From Chthoniobacterales bacterium (lineage in GTDB: Bacteria; Verrucomicrobiota; Verrucomicrobiia; Chthoniobacterales; UBA10450): a DNA stretch of 52,667 nt. The notes under the pieces are model-generated. The model was not told where the DNA came from. It did no database searches and worked only from the letters and a program-made list of their open reading frames with translations. The stretch is from contig JACDCC010000191.1 in NCBI GenBank assembly GCA_013694595.1, positions 1-52,667 on the forward strand. Direction: 5' to 3'. This document shows, one piece after another, positions 24,601 to 33,371 of the stretch. Positions within the stretch are counted from its first letter, which is position 1. Every line of letters starts with the position of its first letter. The translations under genes were made by a program, and so were the position numbers.

Positions 24601-25566
24601 TTACGGCTCGATGAACAATTCACCGCTCCGCCGCCGCGCGTGCCGGTCACCGGGCAGGTTCACCTTGGCCGGCCCGTGCGCCGTATCGAGCATCGCACGA
24701 ACCTGTTCGACGAGATCGAAGCTGATATCGGACACACGCTGCTCGCGCAGCCACGCAGCGATCGCACGCCGCTGCAACGCGATCGGAAGATCGCACAGCT
24801 TCTTCAGCGTCGGGCGCCCGGCCGATGGCGGTAGCATCTCGTCAAGGAAGGCATCTTCATCGGCGGCAATCGTCGCAGCCCGACGCACAGCGCTCCGGAT
24901 ATCGCGCCCGCATCCCTTCTGCAGCATCGGGATGATGCGGAGTCGCATGCGGTTGCGGAGCGGCTCGAGCGACTTGTTCGTTGCGTCATCCCTGAACCGG
25001 AGACGATGGGCGCGCACGTAGTCGTCAATCTCGGAACGCCAAACACCGAGGAGTGGCCGGACGATTGAGAGCTCCAGGTTCGCGACCCGGCGGGTGGCGA
25101 CTGCGCGAATGCCCCGTTGTCCCTGTGTTCCTGCACCCCGAAACAGATTGATCAGGAACGTCTCGACGAGATCGTCCGCGTGGTGTCCGAGGAAAATCGT
25201 GTGACAACGTCGACGCCGCGCGATCGTCGCGAAAAACTCATACCGCGCCGCGCGTGCCGCGGCTTCAATCGATTGCTTCTCCTCGGCGGCGCGCTTTCGC
25301 ACATCGGCAGTTCCGAGTTCGCACGGCAGGTCGTGCGCCTGCGCAAGTCGTTTAACGAAACGCGCGTCAGCGGCTGAGCTGCGGCCGCGGAGCCGATGAT
25401 CAAGGTGGCAGACGACGAGCCGGCGGTAACCGGATGCGAGCAGCCAATGCAACAGCGCGACCGAATCCCGGCCACCGGAGACGCCGACGAGGTAGCGTTT
25501 CTCTGGCGGGAAGCTGCGGAGCGTTTTCGGGCGCCAATCGCCGACCGCGTTCGCTCGTGTTCCCAC
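24601..25566 (-). CDS. tilS: tRNA(Ile)-lysidine synthase
   Basis: About 321 residues from a GTG at 25566. Modifies the wobble cytidine of tRNA(Ile) CAU to lysidine. The PP-loop ATPase motif is VGVSGGRDSVALL at about residues 28-40, followed by HLDHRLRG, the family's FLGHHADDLVETFLINLFRGAG, and RPLLGVWRSEI. The C-terminal domains are short. The frame is open to 25677, including an ATG at 25641 that sits in the TetR operator palindrome, but upstream residues are not conserved. It is divergent from the tetR gene, so its promoter may overlap the TetR operator. Confidence 0.92.
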   Translation of the reverse strand: MGTRANAVGDWRPKTLRSFPPEKRYLVGVSGGRDSVALLHWLLASGYRRLVVCHLDHRLRGRSSAADARFVKRLAQAHDLPCELGTADVRKRAAEEKQSIEAAARAARYEFFATIARRRRCHTIFLGHHADDLVETFLINLFRGAGTQGQRGIRAVATRRVANLELSIVRPLLGVWRSEIDDYVRAHRLRFRDDATNKSLEPLRNRMRLRIIPMLQKGCGRDIRSAVRRAATIAADEDAFLDEMLPPSAGRPTLKKLCDLPIALQRRAIAAWLREQRVSDISFDLVEQVRAMLDTAHGPAKVNLPGDRHARRRSGELFIEP

Positions 25567-25621
25567 ATGGTCAGGAGGCCACGACCGCTTCGGGCGGTCA
25601 AAGAAAACCGGTAATTTGACT

Positions 25622-25641
25622 ATGAATGAACGTTCATTCAT
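25622..25641. promoter_or_regulatory. Perfect 20-bp palindrome, probable TetR-family operator
   Basis: ATGAATGAACGTTCATTCAT is its own reverse complement. It lies 11 bp upstream of the chosen tetR start and 55 bp upstream of the tilS start. The core TGAATGAACGTTCATTCA is a typical operator shape for AcrR/TetR-type repressors. Autoregulation of tetR and the efflux genes is the likely role (inference). Confidence 0.8.
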
Positions 25642-25652
25642 TGTTGCGCCAG

Positions 25653-26279
25653 ATGCCTCCGCAACCAGACAACTCACCCGATCGTCGGGAGCAAATCCTT
25701 GGCGCTGCGATAGTTTGCTTTGCCAAGCGCGGCTTCCACCAGACCACCATGCACCACATCAGCGACGCCGCCGGGATCAGCGTCGGCCTGATTTATCGCT
25801 ATTTCGCGAGCAAGGAAGCGGTGATTGGCGCCCTCGCCGAGGAACACAAAAAAGAACTCACGCAATTACTCGAACGCGCCCGCTCTGCGCCCACTCTGCT
25901 TGCCTCCCTCGAGATCCTGCTCACGTCGCATTGCTGCGAAAACCAACCGCAAATGCACTCCGCGTTCGTCGTCGACCTTTTCGCCGAAGCCGGCCGGAAC
26001 CCAGCCATGGCCACTCTCGTCCGCGACGTTCTCGAGGCTGGCGCCGCCGGGATCACCGAGGTGATCGCCCGCGCGCCGGAGATGCGCGACGCGCCGCACG
26101 GGCTGAAGCCGCGCGAAGTCACGGAGCTGATCCTCGCCGCCTCCCGGGGCGCCATCATGCGGGACGTCCTGGAGCATTCAGAAGTGTCCGCCGCGGAACG
26201 CCACGAACGTCAACTAAAAGTAGTGCGCCAGCTTTGGAAGCTCCTCTTCGATCATGCAAGCGAACCTGCTCTCACGTAA
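25653..26279 (+). CDS. TetR/AcrR family transcriptional regulator
   Basis: 208 residues from an ATG at 25653. The N-terminal HTH is clear: REQILGAAIVCFAKRGFHQTTMHHISDAAGISVGLIYRYFASKEA (positions about 12-56; given here as family landmarks in order). The C-terminal ligand-binding domain is helical, with a Cys-Cys pair near 95. An earlier in-frame ATG at 25626 overlaps the palindromic operator and would add nine residues, so I prefer the later start. The gene overlaps the start of the RND adaptor gene by 26 bp, so the three genes form one operon, presumably repressed until an effector binds. Confidence 0.93.
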   Translation: MPPQPDNSPDRREQILGAAIVCFAKRGFHQTTMHHISDAAGISVGLIYRYFASKEAVIGALAEEHKKELTQLLERARSAPTLLASLEILLTSHCCENQPQMHSAFVVDLFAEAGRNPAMATLVRDVLEAGAAGITEVIARAPEMRDAPHGLKPREVTELILAASRGAIMRDVLEHSEVSAAERHERQLKVVRQLWKLLFDHASEPALT

Positions 26280-27459
26280 ATCCCCCAGCTCGGCTCCGGC
26301 GACGCCGCCGCCCCTCCCGAAGAAGCGCTCCCGCGGCGCCGTGTTCAAGATCGTCGTCGCGCTGGTCGCCGTGTTCTTCGTGATCGCGGGCATCAAGGTG
26401 ATGCAGATCAGAAAGCTTATGGCCATGGGCGCGAGCATAGTGCCGCCCGCCACCACGGTCACCAGCGCAAAGGTTGAGCAAGCGAACTGGCAGCCAATGC
26501 TGACCGCTGTCGGATCGATTACGCCGGTGCAAGGCGCCACGATTAGCGCGGAGCTTCCCGGCACGGTCGCGGAGATCGTTTTCCAATCCGGCACGCCGGT
26601 GAAGAAAGGCGATGTGCTGCTGAAGCTCGACGCGTCCGCGGAGCAGGCGCAGCTGCGTTCCGCTCAGTCGGATGCGGAGCTCGCAAAAGCTGACTTCGAA
26701 AGGGCGCGTGACCTCGCCGCTCGCAAAGTGATCTCTCAGCAGGAACTCGATGCCGCTTCGGCGAAGTACACGCAGAAAAAAGCCGCGGTCGATAACATCC
26801 AATCGATCGTCGACAAGAAGGAGATCCGGGCGCCTTTCGACGGCATCGCCGGCATTCGCGAAGTGAACCCGGGACAGATGGTGCCAGCGGGGCAGCGCCT
26901 CGTTTCGCTGCAGGCTCTCGATGAGGTGTTCGCTGATTTCACCCTGCCGCAAAAGCAGCTCAGCGATGTTCGTCCCGGCCTCCCGGTCAAGGTGACGACC
27001 GATGCCGTCGAAGGTCGCGAGTTCGAAGGCAAGCTGACCGCGGTGAACTCAGCCGTCGATCCGGCGACTCGCTCGGTCGGCTTACAGGCGACGCTCGAGA
27101 ATAGCGATCACGCGCTCCGGCCTGGAATGTTCGCGCGCATCAGCGTGCTGCTGCCGAACGAAAAACCGACACTCTTTCTCCCGTCGACCGCTGTTTCGTA
27201 TGCGCCTTACGGCAACTCGGTCTACGTGATTGAGAAGAAAGCGGACGAGAAAACCGGCAAGGAGTCGCTCGTGTTGCGTCAGCAATTCATTCGGACCGGT
27301 GAAAAACGCGGAGACTTCGTCGCGGTCACGGAGGGCTTGAAGGTGGGCGATGAAGTGGTGAGCACAGGTGTGTTCAAGCTTCGCAACGGCATGGACGTGG
27401 CGGTCGACAACACGCTCGCGCCGAAGTCCGAGGAAGCGCCAAAGCCGAGTGACGCCTAA
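26254..27459 (+). CDS. RND efflux periplasmic adaptor (membrane fusion protein)
   Basis: 401 residues. A basic, Pro-rich N-terminus leads into one membrane segment (about 31-48). The adaptor domains follow in order: beta-barrel/lipoyl halves (ELPGTVAEIVFQSGTPVKKGDVLLKLD and IRAPFDGIAGIREVNPGQMV), a short alpha-hairpin between (about 130-185, Gln/Ala/Lys-rich), and a membrane-proximal domain (RTGEKRGDFVAVTEGLKVGDEVV). This is the MexH/AcrA type. It is co-transcribed with tetR and the pump gene. The outer membrane channel is not encoded next to it. Confidence 0.95.
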   Translation: MQANLLSRKSPSSAPATPPPLPKKRSRGAVFKIVVALVAVFFVIAGIKVMQIRKLMAMGASIVPPATTVTSAKVEQANWQPMLTAVGSITPVQGATISAELPGTVAEIVFQSGTPVKKGDVLLKLDASAEQAQLRSAQSDAELAKADFERARDLAARKVISQQELDAASAKYTQKKAAVDNIQSIVDKKEIRAPFDGIAGIREVNPGQMVPAGQRLVSLQALDEVFADFTLPQKQLSDVRPGLPVKVTTDAVEGREFEGKLTAVNSAVDPATRSVGLQATLENSDHALRPGMFARISVLLPNEKPTLFLPSTAVSYAPYGNSVYVIEKKADEKTGKESLVLRQQFIRTGEKRGDFVAVTEGLKVGDEVVSTGVFKLRNGMDVAVDNTLAPKSEEAPKPSDA

Positions 27460-27471
27460 GAGAGCTCACCC

Positions 27472-30400
27472 GTGAAGACATTTACCGATCTTTTCATTCG
27501 CCGGCCGGTGCTGGCGTTGGTGGTGAGCTTCGTCATCGTCATTGCCGGCGTGCAGGCGATGTCGTCGCTGAACGTCCGCCAATATCCGAAGAGCGATATC
27601 GCGTCCGTGACTGTCACCACGGTCTACATCGGCGCGAGCGCGGAGCTCGTCCGCGGCTTCATCACCACCCCGCTGGAGCGCGCGATCGCGGCCGCCGAGG
27701 GGATCGATTACATCCAGTCGCAGAGCTCGCAGAGCCGCTCGACGATCACTGTTCGCCTCAAGCTGAACTACGATTCGAACAAGGCGCTCTCCGAAATCAG
27801 CTCGAAGGTAAATCAGGTCCGCGGCGACCTTCCGCCCGAGGCTGAAATCCCGGTCATCAACATCGAGTCGGCCGATTCTCGCTTCGCCTCAGCCTATCTG
27901 AGCTTCACCTCCGACATGCTCGCGGCGAACGAAATCACCGATTACCTCAACCGCGTCGTGCAGCCGCGGCTCACCGCGGTCGCCGGCGTGCAACGCGCGG
28001 AGATTCTCGGTGGTCGCACCTTTGCGATGCGCATCTGGCTGAAGCCGGAGCAGATGGCGGCACTGAACGTCAGCCCGGCGCAGGTACGGCAGGCGCTGGC
28101 GCAAAACAATTACCTCGCGGCGCCGGGCAGCACGAAGGGCGCGCTGGTGCAGGTAAACCTCACCGCGAACACCGATCTCCACACCGTCGAAGATTTTAAA
28201 AATCTGGTCATCCGCCAGGAGAACAGTGCCCTCGTTAGGCTGGGCGATATCGCGGACGTGGTGCTCGGCGCCGAAGATTACAACACCGAGGTGCGCTTCT
28301 CCGGGCAGCGCGCCGTGTTCATGGGCATCTTCGTCTTGCCGAATGCAAACTCGATCGACGTGGTGAAACGCGTCCGTACCGAGATGGAGCAGATCCAGAA
28401 GGAGCTGCCGACGGGTATGAAAGGCCTGATCGCATACGACGGGACGGCTTATATCAACACGGCGATCAATGATGTTTTCAAGACGCTTGCCGAAACGCTG
28501 CTCATCGTGTGCGTCGTCATCTTCCTCTTCCTCGGTTCGTGGCGCTCCACCATCATCCCGGTCATTGCGATTCCGATTTCGCTCATCGGCGCCGTGTTCC
28601 TGATGCAGGTCTTCGGGTTTACGGTGAATCTGCTCACGCTGCTCGCAGTGGTGCTCTCGGTCGGTCTGGTCGTCGACGATGCGATCGTGGTGGTCGAAAA
28701 CGTCGAGCGCCATCTGCGCGATGGATTGACACCCCTGAACGCCGCGCTGCTCGGCGCCCGCGAGCTCGTGGGTCCGATCGTCGCGATGACGATCACCCTC
28801 GCCGCGGTTTACATCCCGGTCGGCATCCAGGGCGGATTGACCGGCACACTCTTCCGCGAGTTCGCCTTCACGTTAGCTGGCGCGGTTGCGATTTCCGGCG
28901 TGGTGGCGCTCACCCTCTCGCCGGTGATGACGGCAAAGTTTCTGCGCGCGGGCGACAGCGAGCGCGGCTTCGCTGCGAAAGTGAACGGCGTCTTCGATCG
29001 CGTCCGGGATTGGTACGGCGAAAAACTCGACGCGACTTTGCGGATGCGTCCGGCCGTCTACGCCGCGTGGGCCGGTCTCACAGTGATCGCAATCGTCATG
29101 TTCGTGATGCTGCCGAAGGTTGCTGTAAAGGAACTCGCGCCGACGGAGGATCAGGGGGTCATCTTCGGCATCGTGCAGGGTTCCGCGAATGCGACCATCG
29201 AACAAACGACGGCGTACACCGAAGCCGCCGGCAAAATCTTCATGGACTTCCCGCAAACGAACTTCGTTTTTCAGATCACGATGCCCGACAGCGGCTTCGG
29301 CGGGATGGTCTTGAAGCCGTGGGATCAACGCGAGGAAACGGCGTTTGACTTGCTGCCGCAGGTGCAGGCAAAACTCGGCACCGTCCCGGGCATTGAGATG
29401 TTCCCGGTGATGCCGCCTGCGCTCCCCGGTGGTGGTCAGTTCCCGGTCGAGATCGTGCTGCTCTCCACCGAAGAGCCGGAGCGCATGCTCGAGTTCGCGA
29501 AGCAGCTGCAGGCGAAAGCGATGGAGACGAAGAGCTTCTTCTTCCCGCCGATCATCGACACGAAAATCGACCAGCCACAGGCAAAGATCGTGATCGATCA
29601 CGACAAGGCTGCTTCGATGGGATTGAACTTGCAGCAGGTCGGCGCGGACATCTCCGCGGCGGTCGGCGGCAATTACGTCAACCGCTTCAACATCGCCGGT
29701 CGCAGCTACAAGGTAATCCCGCAGATCAAACGCACCGACCGACTGAACCCGGAGCAGCTCAAGGAGATCTACGTCACGGGGCCGGACAACAAGTTGATGC
29801 CGCTCAGCACGATTGCGGAGATCAAAGAGAAGACGGTGCCGCGTTCGCTCAACCGGATGCAGCAGCTCAACGCCGTCACGATTAGCGGCATGTCTGGGTT
29901 GGGCATCGATCAGGCGTTGAAGCTGCTCGAAGACGAAGCGGCCAAGATCCTGCCGAAAGGCTATACGATCGATTACACCGGCGAATCGCGGCAGCTGCGC
30001 GTCGAAGGCGACAAGTTCCTCCCCGCATTCCTGCTCGCCGTGATCCTCATTTTCCTCGTGCTGGCCGCGCAGTTTAACAGCTTCCGTGACCCGCTGATCA
30101 TCCTGCTCGGCTCGGTGCCGCTCGCCTTGTTCGGCGCGCTCATCTTCATGTTCCTGAAGATGCCCGGGCAGGGCGTGCCTTTCTTTACCAATGCGTGGAC
30201 GACTTCGATGAACATCTACTCGCAGGTCGGCCTCGTGACGCTGGTCGGCTTGATCGCGAAGAATGCCATCCTGATTGTCGAGTTCGCGAACAAACTGCAG
30301 GAGGAAGGCCGGAATAAACTGCAGGCGATTTCCGAAGCATCGCGCATTCGCCTGCGCCCGGTGTTGATGACGACGATCGCCACCGTGGCCGGTCACTTCC

Positions 30401-30693
30401 CGCTCGTGCTGGTGAGTGGCGCCGGCGCGAAAGCTCGCAATTCGATCGGGCTCGTCCTCGTCGGCGGGATGACGATCGGAACGGTCTTCACGTTGTTCAT
30501 CGTGCCGTCGCTTTACATGCTGATCGCGCACACGATCCATAAGGATGCGGACAACGACAGCGGTGATGCGGAAATCGATCTGGCGGAAGAGCACGCGCCC
30601 GAGCCCGCACTCCGGTTCGAGGAGCCGGCGCTCGCGCGGAAACGCGCCGACGGCGAACACCCGGACGGCCACGGCACGTGGCAGCCGGCGTGA
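27472..30693 (+). CDS. RND multidrug efflux permease (HAE1 family)
   Basis: 1073-residue inner-membrane proton-driven pump of the AcrB/MexB superfamily, closest in style to MexI/MdtC-like pumps. TM1 is at the N-terminus (RRPVLALVVSFVIVIAGV), and TM2-TM6 lie at about 335-490. The proton-relay Asp pair is in GLVVDDAIVVVENV (TM4). TM7 is near 530 and TM8-TM12 at about 860-1030. Two large periplasmic loops hold the porter domain. GTG start 12 bp after the adaptor. The last 40 residues are an acidic/basic hydrophilic tail (DADNDSGDAEIDLAEEHAPEP). Substrates unknown; TetR control suggests an inducible drug or metabolite exporter. Confidence 0.96.
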   Translation: MKTFTDLFIRRPVLALVVSFVIVIAGVQAMSSLNVRQYPKSDIASVTVTTVYIGASAELVRGFITTPLERAIAAAEGIDYIQSQSSQSRSTITVRLKLNYDSNKALSEISSKVNQVRGDLPPEAEIPVINIESADSRFASAYLSFTSDMLAANEITDYLNRVVQPRLTAVAGVQRAEILGGRTFAMRIWLKPEQMAALNVSPAQVRQALAQNNYLAAPGSTKGALVQVNLTANTDLHTVEDFKNLVIRQENSALVRLGDIADVVLGAEDYNTEVRFSGQRAVFMGIFVLPNANSIDVVKRVRTEMEQIQKELPTGMKGLIAYDGTAYINTAINDVFKTLAETLLIVCVVIFLFLGSWRSTIIPVIAIPISLIGAVFLMQVFGFTVNLLTLLAVVLSVGLVVDDAIVVVENVERHLRDGLTPLNAALLGARELVGPIVAMTITLAAVYIPVGIQGGLTGTLFREFAFTLAGAVAISGVVALTLSPVMTAKFLRAGDSERGFAAKVNGVFDRVRDWYGEKLDATLRMRPAVYAAWAGLTVIAIVMFVMLPKVAVKELAPTEDQGVIFGIVQGSANATIEQTTAYTEAAGKIFMDFPQTNFVFQITMPDSGFGGMVLKPWDQREETAFDLLPQVQAKLGTVPGIEMFPVMPPALPGGGQFPVEIVLLSTEEPERMLEFAKQLQAKAMETKSFFFPPIIDTKIDQPQAKIVIDHDKAASMGLNLQQVGADISAAVGGNYVNRFNIAGRSYKVIPQIKRTDRLNPEQLKEIYVTGPDNKLMPLSTIAEIKEKTVPRSLNRMQQLNAVTISGMSGLGIDQALKLLEDEAAKILPKGYTIDYTGESRQLRVEGDKFLPAFLLAVILIFLVLAAQFNSFRDPLIILLGSVPLALFGALIFMFLKMPGQGVPFFTNAWTTSMNIYSQVGLVTLVGLIAKNAILIVEFANKLQEEGRNKLQAISEASRIRLRPVLMTTIATVAGHFPLVLVSGAGAKARNSIGLVLVGGMTIGTVFTLFIVPSLYMLIAHTIHKDADNDSGDAEIDLAEEHAPEPALRFEEPALARKRADGEHPDGHGTWQPA

Positions 30694-30700
30694 CTTCGGC

Positions 30701-31717
30701 CTAGCTCTTCGTTGCTGCCGCGGCTTCCGCTTCGGCTTTCACCTGCGCCTGCATCTGCGGCGTCGGTTCCTCGCCGGGCGTGGAGATTTCCTTCTCCGTC
30801 GTGGCGATGCAGACGGCGTGTTTGCTCGGCTTACCCCCCGCCCCGAAGCGATTCGCGTACACCTGCGTGAACTCGGCGCCGAAGAGCAGGATTTGCGACG
30901 AGTAGTAGATCCAGATCAACAGCGTCACCAGCGAGCTCGCTGCGCCATACGCGGATCCCGCGGCGCCGCTCCCGAGATAAAGCCCGAGCGCCCATTTGCC
31001 GATGAGGAACAGGAACGCTGTCATCGCCGCACCGACGAGCACATCGCGGAACGGCACCCGCACGTCCGGCAGATACTTGAACATCATCGCGAAGAGCAGG
31101 ATGACGAGGCAGAGATCGACCGTCATGTAGATCGTAAACGCCAGCGCGGCGCCGCCCGGCAGCGCACCCTCGATGTAGCTGCTGAAACCTTTCAGCACTG
31201 CCTCCACCGTCAGCGTCACGAGCAGCAAAAAACAAATTCCCGCCACCATTGCGAACGACAGAAACCGAACCCGGATGTAGTCCCAAATCGCTGCGCCGGG
31301 CTTAGCTTTGACACCCCAGATTGTATTCAGCGCGTCTTGTAGCTGACCAAACACACCGCTCGCCCCGAACAGCGCCAGGGCGATACCGATCACCGAGGCC
31401 CAAAAGCCGGCCGACGGCTTCGCGGCCGTCCGAGCGATATCCTGCACCACCTGAACGCCGCTGGGATCCATGATGTAGCGCATTTGCTCCGTGATGCGGT
31501 CCCAGGCGCCATGCGGATCGTTGCGGAAGACGACGCCGACGATCGCGAGCAACACGAGGATCAGCGGTGCGAGCGAAAAGACGGTGTAATAAGCGAGCGC
31601 AGCACCGAGCTGCGGCGCCTTATCTTCGAGCCACTCGTTGAATGTCGTCTTGAAAAGCCACACCAGATTTCGCGGGCTCAACGTGCTGATGAAAGACTGC
31701 TGTGGTGTGGTCGGCAT
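30701..31717 (-). CDS. YihY/BrkB family inner-membrane protein
   Basis: 338 residues from an ATG at 31717. The family signature is at the start: LFKTTFNEWLEDKAPQLGAALAYYTVFSLAPLIL. About six membrane helices run to residue 300, with WGVKAKPGAA and IWIYYSSQILLFGAEFTQVYA between and in the last helices. The C-terminal 50 residues are hydrophilic and Ala/Glu-rich. Formerly called ribonuclease BN in error; the family's function is unknown. It converges on the RND pump gene with a 7-bp gap. Confidence 0.92.
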   Translation of the reverse strand: MPTTPQQSFISTLSPRNLVWLFKTTFNEWLEDKAPQLGAALAYYTVFSLAPLILVLLAIVGVVFRNDPHGAWDRITEQMRYIMDPSGVQVVQDIARTAAKPSAGFWASVIGIALALFGASGVFGQLQDALNTIWGVKAKPGAAIWDYIRVRFLSFAMVAGICFLLLVTLTVEAVLKGFSSYIEGALPGGAALAFTIYMTVDLCLVILLFAMMFKYLPDVRVPFRDVLVGAAMTAFLFLIGKWALGLYLGSGAAGSAYGAASSLVTLLIWIYYSSQILLFGAEFTQVYANRFGAGGKPSKHAVCIATTEKEISTPGEEPTPQMQAQVKAEAEAAAATKS

Positions 31718-31824
31718 GCGTTGCAGTGTATTCGCGCCGCGCCGCCTTCGAGGATGGTGAGCCGCTCGCACCGCGCGTCTGTTTTCCGTGCGGTCAGGTT
31801 CGATGTCGCGCCCGTTTAGTAGCT

Positions 31825-32058
31825 GTGGAATGGATCGATCACATTCAGTGGCCAGCCATGGTTGTGACGTTGCTTTCGGCGTGGCTGGTGGCGTCGCAAA
31901 AAAAAGGCCGGCGCCAATGGGGCTTCTGGCTCTTCCTGCTCAGCAACGTCCTCTGGATCACATGGGGTTGGCACGATCGTGCTTACGCGCTGATCACACT
32001 GCAGGTCGGCCTCGCGCTGCTGAACATGCGCGGCGTCGCCAAGAACGACACTGACTAG
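31825..32058 (+). CDS. Small hydrophobic membrane protein
   Basis: 77 residues from a GTG at 31825. Three hydrophobic segments: about 7-20, 29-44 and 51-67, with tryptophans at the membrane borders (WGFWLFLLSNVLWITWGW). The arrangement resembles small PnuC- or SemiSWEET-like half transporters, but no diagnostic motif is visible, so this is only a possibility. An alternative start is an upstream ATG at 31702, which would add an Arg/Cys-rich stretch not expected in such a protein. Confidence 0.6.
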   Translation: MEWIDHIQWPAMVVTLLSAWLVASQKKGRRQWGFWLFLLSNVLWITWGWHDRAYALITLQVGLALLNMRGVAKNDTD

Positions 32059-32135
32059 CAGCGTCGGAGCTTCGTAGCCCAACCACTGATTCCGGCAGCG
32101 TCCAAAGTTCGCGCGCCGTCGCGGCGGCCTCGCCT

Positions 32136-32423
32136 TTACGCCGCCTTCTTCACCTTCGCCGATGGTGTCGTCGGGAACGGCAACACCGCCGCCGGAGCCG
32201 CCGAGCCATCTGCGTTCGCGCTGATCTCAGGCGTCAGCTCAAACGACAGCTTCTGATCGATGATCTCTGCCAGCGCCACATCCGTCAGCCCCGTGCCCGG
32301 CACCGACATCACCAGCGGGCGATGACCCAGCGCGAGCTGCTTCACCCGCAGTCGCACCACATTTACCAGCATCTGCGGATTGGGAATGGTTTTCAAAGCG
32401 GTCGTGAGAAGGAGTGCATTCAT
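32136..32423 (-). CDS. rpoZ: Probable DNA-directed RNA polymerase omega subunit
   Basis: 95 residues from an ATG at 32423. The first 65 residues follow the omega pattern found in Verrucomicrobiota: a short helix, then PNPQMLVNVVRLRVKQLALGHRPLV (in place of the usual N-RVR-L--G--P), MSVPGTGLTDVALAEIIDQKLSFE. The C-terminal 25 residues are Ala/Pro-rich and end in a basic KVKKAA. Omega helps assemble the polymerase around the beta' subunit. The call rests on pattern and length and not on a search, and the protein is divergent from the proteobacterial form. Confidence 0.65.
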   Translation of the reverse strand: MNALLLTTALKTIPNPQMLVNVVRLRVKQLALGHRPLVMSVPGTGLTDVALAEIIDQKLSFELTPEISANADGSAAPAAVLPFPTTPSAKVKKAA

Positions 32424-32567
32424 AGAACAGGAGGCAGCCGGCCATTTGGGCGTCCGCGAGTACTCGCGAACAACAGAAAACTGGCCCGCATTATCGTCGC
32501 TCGGCGCCGGAAAGCGAACGTCAGTTTGCCTCATATCTATTTAGGCGATGCCGCCTTATAGTGATCG

Positions 32568-32873
32568 GTGTCAAACCTCACAGCCGCGCCGCCTGTCGAA
32601 GAGATCAACGCCCGCAGCTATCGCCGCGCCCATATCGGCCGGCTCATGATCATTGAGCGCAAAGAAGGCCGGGAGCTCGCCGCCTCGGACTTCTTTCACA
32701 TCGCGGATGTCGCCACGCATCCGACCGGGCTCCTCGTCACCGGCATCTTCCAGAACGCGCGCCGCAGCCACATGATGGCCACAGCGGTGCGCGAAGCGAA
32801 CGCAGAGGAGACCGCTTGGCGCGCAGCTCAGCGCGGCATTGACCATCCCGAAGAATCATTCCCGACGCGGTAA
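32568..32873 (+). CDS. Hypothetical protein
   Basis: 101 residues from a GTG at 32568. Hydrophilic, no signal peptide and no membrane helix. It contains RAHIGRLMIIERKEGRELAASDFFHIADVA, a mixed basic/acidic stretch, then an Ala/Glu-rich helix at the C-terminus. I do not recognise the family. It precedes the STAS-containing gene by 6 bp on the same strand, so the two may be co-transcribed. Composition matches neighbours. Confidence 0.6.
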   Translation: MSNLTAAPPVEEINARSYRRAHIGRLMIIERKEGRELAASDFFHIADVATHPTGLLVTGIFQNARRSHMMATAVREANAEETAWRAAQRGIDHPEESFPTR

Positions 32874-32879
32874 AAGCGG

Positions 32880-33176
32880 ATGCCGACCTATGTCTACGAA
32901 ACAACGGATGCGAGCAAGCCGCTCCGTCGCTTCGAGCTTCAGCAGAGCTTTGCCGAGCCTCCTTCGCGCCTCATCATCGACCTCTCGCGCGTGACGTACA
33001 TCGATAGCTCCGGCCTCGCTGTTTTGATCACCGCCGTGAACAACGTGGAGGAATACGGCGGCCGATTGATGCTTGCGGGCGTGCAGGAGCACGTGAAAAC
33101 GATCATCGAGAGCGGCGGCCTCGACCGCTTCTTTCTCACTTTTCCGCACGTCGACGCTGCTCTCGCAGCCATCTAG
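32880..33176 (+). CDS. STAS-domain protein, apparent chimera with an FmdB-type N-terminus
   Basis: 98 residues. From residue 29 onward the sequence is the second half of an anti-sigma factor antagonist: RLIIDLSRVTYIDSSGLAVL with the phosphorylatable Ser region DSSG, then AVNNVEEYGGRLMLAG and the C-terminal helix. A normal STAS protein has about 40 further residues before this (first strands and helix). Here they are replaced by MPTYVYETTDASKPLRRFEL, which is the classic opening of FmdB-type small zinc-ribbon proteins of Verrucomicrobiota (MPTYVYE...RRFE). The FmdB part lacks its CxxC zinc knuckles. A deletion fusing two neighbouring genes is the simplest reading. Whether the product folds is doubtful. 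Confidence 0.75.
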   Translation: MPTYVYETTDASKPLRRFELQQSFAEPPSRLIIDLSRVTYIDSSGLAVLITAVNNVEEYGGRLMLAGVQEHVKTIIESGGLDRFFLTFPHVDAALAAI

Positions 33177-33371
33177 TCCGCGTTCAGCGCCCGTCGGCAG
33201 CAGCACTGCGTCCTTCATTCCCGCATTGCGGACGCGCATCCGCGCGGTGCAATGATGCTCCGCCTTCTGGCGCGGCGATTCGCCTTTCGCAATCCCCTCT
33301 TTCTGCCGCCACGGTGCAGCCGCCGCGCCAGAAGATTCCGATTCACTTATGTCAGAGAAATAAGAAAAATT

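Noticed and set aside
28873-30672. 599-codon open frame on the minus strand opposite the RND pump
   Set aside because: Antisense frame created by the GC-biased codons of the pump gene; Arg/His/Glu-rich and no family resemblance.
33177-33371. Short frame upstream of the glycine-zipper gene starting at 33252
   Set aside because: The Arg-rich extension is unlike the rest of the protein and the ATG at 33372 is a better start.
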